In this document: positions 20,060-26,980 of the stretch, piece after piece | Layout: each line of letters begins with the position of its first letter | How positions within the stretch are numbered: position 1 is the first letter of the stretch | Source: Rhizopus sp. PT2906 | Lineage: Eukaryota > Mucoromycota > Mucoromycetes > Mucorales > Rhizopodaceae | Direction: 5' to 3' | Length of the DNA stretch: 26,980 nt | Assembly: GCA_025529335.1 (NCBI GenBank) | Contig: JAMYHX010000545.1 | Coordinates: forward strand, 1 to 26,980 | Program-made: the position numbers and the translations under genes | The notes under the pieces: model-generated | The model's input: the letters and a program-made list of their open reading frames with translations, nothing else | Database searches by the model: none | What the model was told of the DNA's origin: nothing

Positions 20060-20622
20060 TTAGACGGTAAACCTGATCCAGTCCATATCCTGAGAATAAT
20101 CTTCATCGAATGGATCCAGTGAAAATATTTGCTGACGTAGATCAGTTGTAGTAGTGAGATTATACTTATTGAGATAATCGTTCAATTTTCAGTAATTCAG
20201 CATCATTGAACAATGTATGCTTCTGATAATTGACATCATTCAAATCTACGATAAAGAAGTGGCAGAGATGTTCTTCCTTGCATTGCACTCCAAAAGCAAA
20301 AAGTTCATCCTTCACACACTTGTCATTAGAGATATACCACTTTTCTTCGGCTTTCATTTTGCCGGACACTACGCGCAAGAGGAAATCCACAAGAAGGATA
20401 ATGTTACGGGTATTACCTGTGATGTCTTTAACAAAACTTTTCAATGTGTGGTGCAGCGCTAAAGTTACTCAGGAACAGATATTTTTCATATTCTTTAATA
20501 TAGAATGTGCATCTATAAAGCATCCATCTTGGTTTTTCTTTTCTTTTCAAGAAGAAGGAGAGATAAAAAGAAATGTTGTTATTGATGTATTTTACGTTGT
20601 CAATTTGATCAACAATGACCAC
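20060..20622 (-). pseudogene. Frameshifted remnant of an unidentified gene
   Basis: Three coding-like segments lie end to end on the minus strand in different frames. The first is open from about 20624 to about 20440 and ends PHIEKF before a shifted stop. The second, about 20440-20190, contains VKDITGNTRNIILLVDFLL and DLNDVNYQKHTLFNDAELLKI. The third, about 20185-20060, contains YLNKYNLTTTTDLRQQIFSLD and DYSQDMDWI before TAA. The frame changes fall at an AAAAG-TTTTG run (20433-20441) and at GAAAATTG (about 20181-20190). Either single-base indels in a dead gene or sequencing errors would explain them; no good splice sites do. The product family is not recognised. A partial, inverted second copy of the central part lies at 20752-20816. 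Confidence 0.5.
20345..20411 (-). repeat. Inverted duplication, arm 1 (inside the pseudogene)
   Basis: Read on the minus strand, this segment (CCCGTAACATTA...TTTCCTC...TGCGC...TAGTGT) matches 20752-20816 on the plus strand, with about 6 differences in the best 46 bases. It encodes the NTRNIILLVDFLLRVV part of the pseudogene. Confidence 0.8.
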
Positions 20623-20751
20623 TTAGCTCACGTGAAATGATAAATTCGTATTTTATATCAGAGAGAGTGAACTGGAGAGACTTAGGTCAGGCAGAGACTT
20701 TGGTAGTGTGAAATTGTAAAATGGCGATATAGGTAGCGCCCCAAGGGAGTG

Positions 20752-20816
20752 CCCGTAACATTAGCCTTCTCGTGTGTTTCCTCGTGCGCATAGTGTTGAA
20801 TTTCGTTTTACTGAAG
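20752..20816 (+). repeat. Inverted duplication, arm 2
   Basis: Plus-strand partner of the segment at 20345-20411, in opposite orientation and about 340 bp away. In the corresponding frame it reads NISLLVCFLVRIV, so it is a diverged copy of the same coding segment. Weaker similarity may extend to about 20860. Confidence 0.8.
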
Positions 20817-20865
20817 CTCCTTTCAAATTTCATCCTGAAAACATCGCTTGGTATATTCAAAGGGT

Positions 20866-21096
20866 TTAAATTTGCTGAATATTTTCCTGCTTTTCACTGA
20901 ATTCTTTCAACTTGTCGGTTCCTTCAGCATCATCGTTAGCTTCTTCGTGGGATTTTTGATTTGCGGCAATCTGTTCATCAGCAAAATCTAACTCATCTTG
21001 TATATGAAGAAGTTTCTTAGATAAGAATAAAGTGCGACAGTGAATTGAATAAAAGTGGGTTTTGACTAGTTGTTCGGAAAAGAACTTTGAAAGTAC
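20866..21096 (-). pseudogene. Start-less open frame of coding character (76 codons)
   Basis: Between in-frame stops at 21099-21097 and 20868-20866 lies an uninterrupted frame without ATG. Its composition looks like protein: FFSEQLVKTHFYSIHC, then KKLLHIQDELDFADEQIAAN, then an acidic helical tail DDAEGTDKLKEFSEKQENI. It may be the last exon of a gene or a gene fragment belonging to the decayed locus next to it. No family recognised. An AG acceptor (CTAAG) exists inside the frame, but no matching upstream exon was found. Confidence 0.3.
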
Positions 21097-21099
21097 TTA

Positions 21100-24000
21100 G
21101 TGTCTCATCCAAATGATCGAAAGGTTTATACTTACATCTGAGCTTTGTTTTTTTTTTTTTTTTTTTTTGTCCACATATATTTCCCATAGAATCAAATCTT
21201 TATCATTTTGTAATAGAATTACACAAAGTAGAAAATACGATGAGACTGTGTGTATCTTTATTCAGAATAAAGTAAAGAGAAAAGAGATGATAGCACAGTC
21301 TGTACTTATGTATTAAGAAGCTGGCGTATTTAAACAGAGTTGACTAGATTTGAATAAGATGTAACAGACCTTATGGTAATAATAGATATTATATTTAAGC
21401 ACTGAATAATAGCGTGGATGCTACAATGACATCTTGTACAATACATGAGCTATGGTAAAAAATGCCACTGAAATGAATATTAAAGTTGAAGAATCGCATG
21501 CTATTTGTAACAAGTAACGTCCACGTCACCTAAATCTTTCGAAGCTTTTATCATCTCAAAATGAAACGAGAAATACTAGACTTTTATAAACCTAAGTAAA
21601 GATTCTGTCGAAAATTATTCTCATCTGAATAACCATTCATTAGCTATAAACGAGGCAATCTCACCATTAACGTTCATGATTCCATTTTTATTCGCAATTT
21701 ATGTTGATGATAGGGATTTGAGGATTAAATCATATAAAAAATATGGAGAAACATGGAAGAAGAAGTTCCATGGATAAGAAACTCATGTTTACATTACAAA
21801 CGAACCCGTGACTTCGCAAAAGTGTGTATATTGCTTCAGAAAGTTGGATATTCACATCCGTAAAAGAATGCCCAAAAAGAAAATAAGGAAATATACAAAC
21901 CAAAGAATCCTTTATTTGCCATAATACAAAGCCTGTCCTGGGCACCAACAAGCAGAAGGCTGCAAAATAGTGAGATACATTGTGTCAACCTTAGCAATTT
22001 GTCTGTCTGGTCTCTCGTGTCTTTTTATTTCGCCAAACCTTCCTGTGCTTCCAAACTAGATGCAGTAAATTCAATGCCAAATTTAATAATATTAAATCCT
22101 CCTTCTTAAATACAAGAAAATGAACAGACAGTGGCGATGTCACCACTCGAGGCTAAAAATGGAAAATTTAAAAAATTATAAACACTAACAGCCTGAGCTT
22201 CCTATTTTTTGATTTTTTCATGATTAAATATTCACCATTGTGTCATATATATTTAACCAAGGTACACTTGTATGCGTAAGTCTTTACTTGTTTCTTGTGT
22301 ATCTCTATTTTTCAAATAAACAATACATACTTTACAAATAAGGTAATTTTAAAAAGTCTGATTACTTTATAAGCTATACTTGGCTTTATAAAGATAAAGC
22401 AAGATAAATTTGTATTGGATTTTCATATACCTTATGATCTGGCACCAACCAGTGTAAAATATAGAGCAAATATTTGTTAACTTGAACATAAAAGCAGTAC
22501 GTACCACAAATAGCTATTGTTGTTTTATTAATTTCTACTATATAAAATAATTTCGCGTTATTTGATTTTCTATCAATTACGAAAACTTATATATGATGGA
22601 TTTATTTTGGTTGGAGCCTATTATATTTAATTAAACATTGCTACATATATGTAGCTCAAGCTAACATAATATAGAGCAAGAGTTGCTATAAATATGATGC
22701 AAAAAAATACTAGATAATTTTCGTCATGGAAAACAGTATTTTCATCTAAGGGTTGTATTTAATCTTGCTTAAGTCAGAACACATATCAATGATAAATACT
22801 CAATCAACAGATAACAAGCTGTAATAATTATGATGAAATAAATACAGGAACTTAGTAACCCACTAGAGCTACAAAACCATAAAATAATCCAAAGTATTAC
22901 ACCTTGTTTTCTTCAAAGCATGTATTATTTTTTTGCTTTAATTTGATACAATACGTAGAGTTAGCAGATAAAAATTAAAATAAACAGAATGCGCCTTAAG
23001 AGGTAAATCAGAGCTCCATCTGCTATAAATGATTCTATTTAATTACCTTACTGTCCAAACTGTCATATATATGCGCTATAAAATATCCCAACTGTTAAAC
23101 TGTTATCTGGAACTGGAATCTTACAGTAGCTACGTTTTCTTCGATTATTTGTTATCCATATCAAAAACTGAACAATAATTGCAACTATATGGAATTTAAT
23201 ATTTTGCATGAAAAAAAAAATGTTTTTCTAAAAAGAAATGGCTAAGATATAGAAAAAGCAACAGCTAATAAATATCTTTTGATTGCATAAAACCTTTACT
23301 CTCATTTTATGAAATGATATTATATATGTACTATCCTTAAAAGTCTGCAATTGCTGTTGTTTAGTATTCGCTAATATATAAAAAACAGAGAAGTAGAGAA
23401 GTAGTATGCCCCAGTTTTTTCTTTCTCAAAGACCAGGATGGTAGAGATCGTGATAAAAGAGAAATTAGTCTTAAAAAAATACTATATACACAAAAATCCA
23501 TACAAGAAATTAGTATACATATTTCTTACTTGCAGTACTATCTTCTCTTGCCTTACAGTGTGTTATAATTAATATATGTCACTCTCTTTATATTTTCTTA
23601 ATTCATTTAAAAATATTCTCTTCCTATGCAAGTGACACCTATTATAATTGATAAATCACAAGCTTGTTTATCAGACATTTATGTAGCGTAAAAATAGATG
23701 TTATAGCTGTACCTTGACTTAAATTAAAAATAAAGCATGTTCAAAAGATGTTAGTAACTTAGAGTAAATAAATAAAGCTTACGCGACGCATCTTCAAATT
23801 GGCTAACGTGTTATTGCTTTAAGGGATAAAATAATGCGTACGGCCTCTTTATTTTTTTATGAATTTTTATTTACTTTATTATTAGTGCCTATGCTTCCCT
23901 TTTATTTATGAAAGAGGATAATGAATTTATCTTCAGAAATACTCGAGCTCCTAGACACGAGTTTTACTTGTGTTTTTAATCACTTTAAATACAACTTATT

Positions 24001-24480
24001 GTACAGAGAAATAAGCGTACTAATCCTTTTCTGATTTTCAAGCCTTTATGTTTTATATTCTATATGAGACTGGGGTAATAAGCCAGGTACAGATATATAC
24101 AATATATGTAAAGATCAATGTTAAAAATAGTCAAATGTGACATTAGCATTATTTTTGAAGCTCTATATGTTGCAAAAGAATGTGATTTATAATAGAGCTA
24201 AGTGGTAAGGAAAATAAGTGCAAGCTCCAGAGTAAGGGTAAGATAATGCCTACTATAAGAGCTATTCCAAAAGGAAATTTGTAGTCGTAGTAGTTTCGTC
24301 GATAAATTACTCGTCGTCATATTTTGCAAAGTTGGCTGGTATGTTCTGTATAAAGCAGAGTAAGATAAAACTAATAAGAGGAAAATAGATGCAGGAATAG
24401 CATATGTGTATATTTGTATACAGGAAATATATCGAAAGTAATAATGTCCTTTGAATATTAATTGTTTGTTGAAACCTTGC
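21100..24480. other. AT-rich gene-free region
   Basis: No convincing gene on either strand. The longest frames (21951-21730 and 24482-24198, minus) have no recognisable product. Contains a 21-T run at 21148-21168 and several scattered short similarities around the word ATAGAGC (22460-22468, 22671-22680, 24191-24200). Probably intergenic DNA with decayed repeats. Confidence 0.5.
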
Positions 24481-26154
24481 ATTATTTGATATTCTATTGT
24501 TAAATGATTTTTTTACATTGTAATTTCTTGTTTAGTTTTATGTTTCCAATTGAATAAATGTTTATCTATGTTTTTTGAATTTAAAGAACAAGTAAAATAA
24601 AGTGATTGTCAGATCTTAGTGATGTAAAATCAATTTAAATCACAATTCAAAAGCAAACCGAGTAAAAGGATGCCTTTAATCAATAACACATACAGAGAAT
24701 ATTTTCTATGTTCCAACGATAATAATTTCAGTTTAATTTTCTTGATATGTCTATAACAATGGTGTGTCAATAAGTGTAACTGATATATGATACGAACTAA
24801 ATGATATAGATAACGTAAAAAAGGTTATGGTTGTATAAAGGGGTTTAGAGTTAAGAGTGATAATAAAATAGATTTAGTCGAATGACAAACTGATCTTGTA
24901 AAGTATATCAAAATTAATTTCAGGAGAGAGTTATAAGTGAAAAAAGGTTGCAAATCAAGTCATAAGTAGCGTATTAAATGTTTATTTTCATTAGGAAGGC
25001 GTTGTCCTTTACATATTGTATTTTTTAACATAAATTTCCGCCATATAGAACTTATTCATCTAAGGCTGAATTGTGAGAAGTAGGACCTTGATTATTTTGG
25101 TTATTTGCATTACAATATATTGTAAATGTTACGCTTTAGGAGAGCATTCTTTTAAAATAAGAATATAAACTGAACCTTGAGTTACTACAAGATCTATTTA
25201 CTATATCAAAAATAAAGATAGAGTGTTTATAAAATAAAAGGTAAAGAGGAGTATGATTTAAAAGATTTATGTTTCTATTGAAAGAATTTTAAATTCTCAA
25301 AAGAGGCACAGTATTTTAAAAAAATAAAAGCCTTGATAGTACAATTGATTGTCTTAGCTTAATAGCCTTAGTGAGCTTAATGTTTTTAAGTTAGGTTTAA
25401 AGTAAAAAAACGAGTATAATATGTAACCTTAATGACTAACAAGTTCTGATTATGCAAGATCAAATATAATAGCTCTGAATTGAAAAGTAAAAAAAGTAAA
25501 AAAATATGCTTTTATAAAACTTTGTCACTGGTGTTTGTAAGGGGAAGTGCGATGATAGTAAGGTTTAAAGTAGATTTTATAAGTAGAATTTGGTATTATA
25601 GTTACCATCAGATCTTAATATAAGATTTATGTAGAGCGATACAATGCTAAGACCAATAAAATAAAGTAAAAAAGTAAAAAAAAAAAAGAAGTTATTAAGT
25701 AATTGATGTTTAGGATTTAAAATAAAATAAGAAAAGTTGTTGTGATCTGAATTGATATCGTTTATTTCAAAAAATATTTGTAATATTTATACTAATTGAA
25801 AAGCAAAATATGCTGTAGAATTAGGGATATTGTGGGTTTACGTGTTTGCTGTTTGACAAGTAGAATTTTAACGTTAAGGGCTCGCTTTATAGTGACCACT
25901 AGATCTTTAGTAGATCAAATAAGTAATTGAGTAATAAAAGACGAATTAGGTAAATAAAAGTAAGAATTTGAAAATGCTCTGACAGGTAATATAAATGTTA
26001 TACCAAAATCAGAATTAAAGAAAATAGAAAAAGGGAGAAGGGAGCTTTACTTTATATAGAAATACATAAAGAATTTATTATTGTTTCAATGAATAATTCC
26101 CTTTGAGAGAACCAAAAACTAGACAGTATTTATACTGTTTAAAAAACTGATTTG

Positions 26155-26191
26155 AAGTCAGTCATGACACAGTGTTATTGGTGACTGACTT
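26155..26191. repeat. Perfect 10-bp inverted repeat (hairpin)
   Basis: AAGTCAGTCA at 26155-26164 and its exact complement TGACTGACTT at 26182-26191, separated by 17 nt. It lies inside the repeat region, right after the TATTTATACTGTTT block. Confidence 0.75.
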
Positions 26192-26823
26192 TAAAAGTAG
26201 GTAAGTGACAGTATCATCATCGTCGTCGTCACAATGTAGTAAATAATAAATCGTTAAAACTTGCATGAGGTATGCGATGGTGCCATTGTAATTTTGTAGA
26301 CCTTGGGTTTGTGAGTGTTGTAAAAGATAATAAAAATAGAAGTTTGTGTATTCGTAGTCTTTTGTAAGACTTGAGGTTCGTAGCAAAAATGTTTAAAAGG
26401 TAAAGTTATAATATAGGTTCGATGTGTGACCATCAGATCGTGTAAAGTTGATTAGACTGAGTTGTACAAAGTAAAAAGAATAATAAAGAAGATAAAAAGG
26501 ATCCTGAATCCACTGGATTGGATAATTCAGAAGTAAATAAAAGATAAAAATAAAAAGAAAAGGTTGTGATTCAAATTGCAAGTGATTTATTGAATGATTC
26601 TGAAAGATACCAAAAGGTCAATGCCTTTCTATATTGAAATATTGTAAGTGACACACGGCTATAGTTCATTTATGGTTTAAGTAAGGTTCATATAAAGTTG
26701 GAAACTTTAAATGTGACGACAAAAGAGAACAGTACTGGCCATGTCAATGTCTATTGGTGTTACAATATTATTTCATTGTTTATGATTTCAATCTTTTCAA
26801 ACAAAACGAAAGTTTTCATAAGA

Positions 26824-26873
26824 CCGACAATTTTTGTTCTAGCAACTTTTGTCGCTATTTTGAAGATTGTCGG
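26824..26873. repeat. Inverted repeat CCGACAAT / ATTGTCGG
   Basis: 8-bp arms at 26824-26831 and 26866-26873 with a 34-nt interval, inside the right-end repeat region and just before the GTAAGGGG block. Confidence 0.55.
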
Positions 26874-26980
26874 CTTGATCAAGTATAATGTTATTGGGTG
26901 TTGGTAAGGGGAAAAGTGTTAGTAGTAAGGTTAAAAGTAAGTTTTATAAATAGGATTTGTTATTGTAGTGACCACCAGAT

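Larger units (their letters stand above)
24600..26980. repeat. Region of diverged long-period repeats
   Basis: Several blocks recur in the same order and orientation. A block near 25533-25616 (GTAAGGGGAA...GTAAGGTT...ACCATCAGAT) matches 26898-26980 at roughly four of five bases. The terminal word GTGACCAYCAGATC also occurs in variants at about 24612, 25605, 25890 and 26425. A GTTGTGATYNNAATTG...TTTATT block occurs at about 25738 and 26565. A TATTTATACT block occurs at about 25785 and 26127. Spacing of the CAGAT word is about 285, 540 and 537 bp for the last intervals. The family also appears at bases 1-140. No terminal repeats, transposase or reverse transcriptase frame is visible, so the element class is unknown. 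Confidence 0.6.

Noticed and set aside
20217..20640. Plus-strand frames of 81 and 136 codons
   Set aside because: They are antisense to the pseudogene, whose minus-strand frames look more protein-like; they have no recognisable product.
21730..21951. 73-codon minus-strand frame
   Set aside because: No family, no upstream exon, no promoter context; consistent with chance in AT-rich DNA.
24198..24482. 94-codon minus-strand frame with hydrophobic segments
   Set aside because: Composition follows the AT-rich background; no recognisable protein, no supporting splice or promoter signals.
26162..26581. Two minus-strand frames (26386-26162 and 26581-26393)
   Set aside because: They coincide with repeat blocks and the poly-Asp part comes from an ATC/GTC microsatellite; they differ between repeat copies as non-coding DNA would.
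1..26980. CRISPR array, bacterial operon or prophage
   Set aside because: Spliceosomal introns, tRNA promoter structure and gene families are eukaryotic; no direct-repeat/spacer pattern is present.

Overview
The window looks like nuclear DNA of an early-diverging fungus, most likely a Mucorales-type zygomycete. It is strongly AT-rich, with short spliceosomal introns (about 39-102 nt, mostly 45-60) that often carry a CTAAC/CTGAC-type branch site. Genes are packed with 30-200 bp between neighbours, and very long poly(A)/poly(T) runs sit in the promoters. The gene content (CEP104, TBCK, an IRG-like GTPase, a UPF0014 transporter, SYF2) fits an early-diverging fungus better than a yeast or other Dikarya. 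This placement is inference; no rRNA or other phylogenetic marker is present.

Layout. Bases 1-140 belong to a diverged repeat that reappears near the right end. An elongator tRNA-Met(CAT) follows (270-341, minus). Then come a small membrane-protein gene (865-1200, minus, splicing uncertain) and a disordered proline/serine-rich protein (2177-3256, minus). The dense gene block is: CEP104 (3769-7168, plus, 11 exons); a RING-CH E3 ligase (7353-8081, minus, 5 small exons); an IRG-like GTPase (8438-9664, plus); a fusion of a degenerate RluA-type pseudouridine synthase to a PrmC/HemK methyltransferase (9699-11460, minus); a UPF0014/FetB-ALS3 membrane protein (11631-12875, minus); a CC1-box coiled-coil protein with a C-terminal membrane tail (12928-14327, minus); the splicing factor SYF2 (14712-15741, plus); and TBCK (15814-19437, minus, 11 exons). 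For the seven intron-containing genes of this block other than TBCK, the exon phases close exactly on the stop codon. TBCK closes too, but with one weak donor.

Right of TBCK the sequence decays. There is a short ORF (19702-19953), a frameshifted pseudogene (20060-20622) with a second partial copy in inverted orientation (20752-20816), a start-less ORF (20866-21096), and about 5.9 kb of AT-rich DNA without a convincing gene, whose last 2.5 kb contains diverged repeats.

The genes do not form an operon-like pathway, but several concern microtubule, endosome and membrane traffic (CEP104, the CC1-box adaptor, TBCK, the IRG-like GTPase, the RING-CH ligase). The most noteworthy points are the tail-anchored candidate dynein adaptor with both a CC1 box and a Spindly motif, the pseudo-enzyme/PrmC fusion, and a full-length CEP104 in what is probably a non-flagellated fungus.
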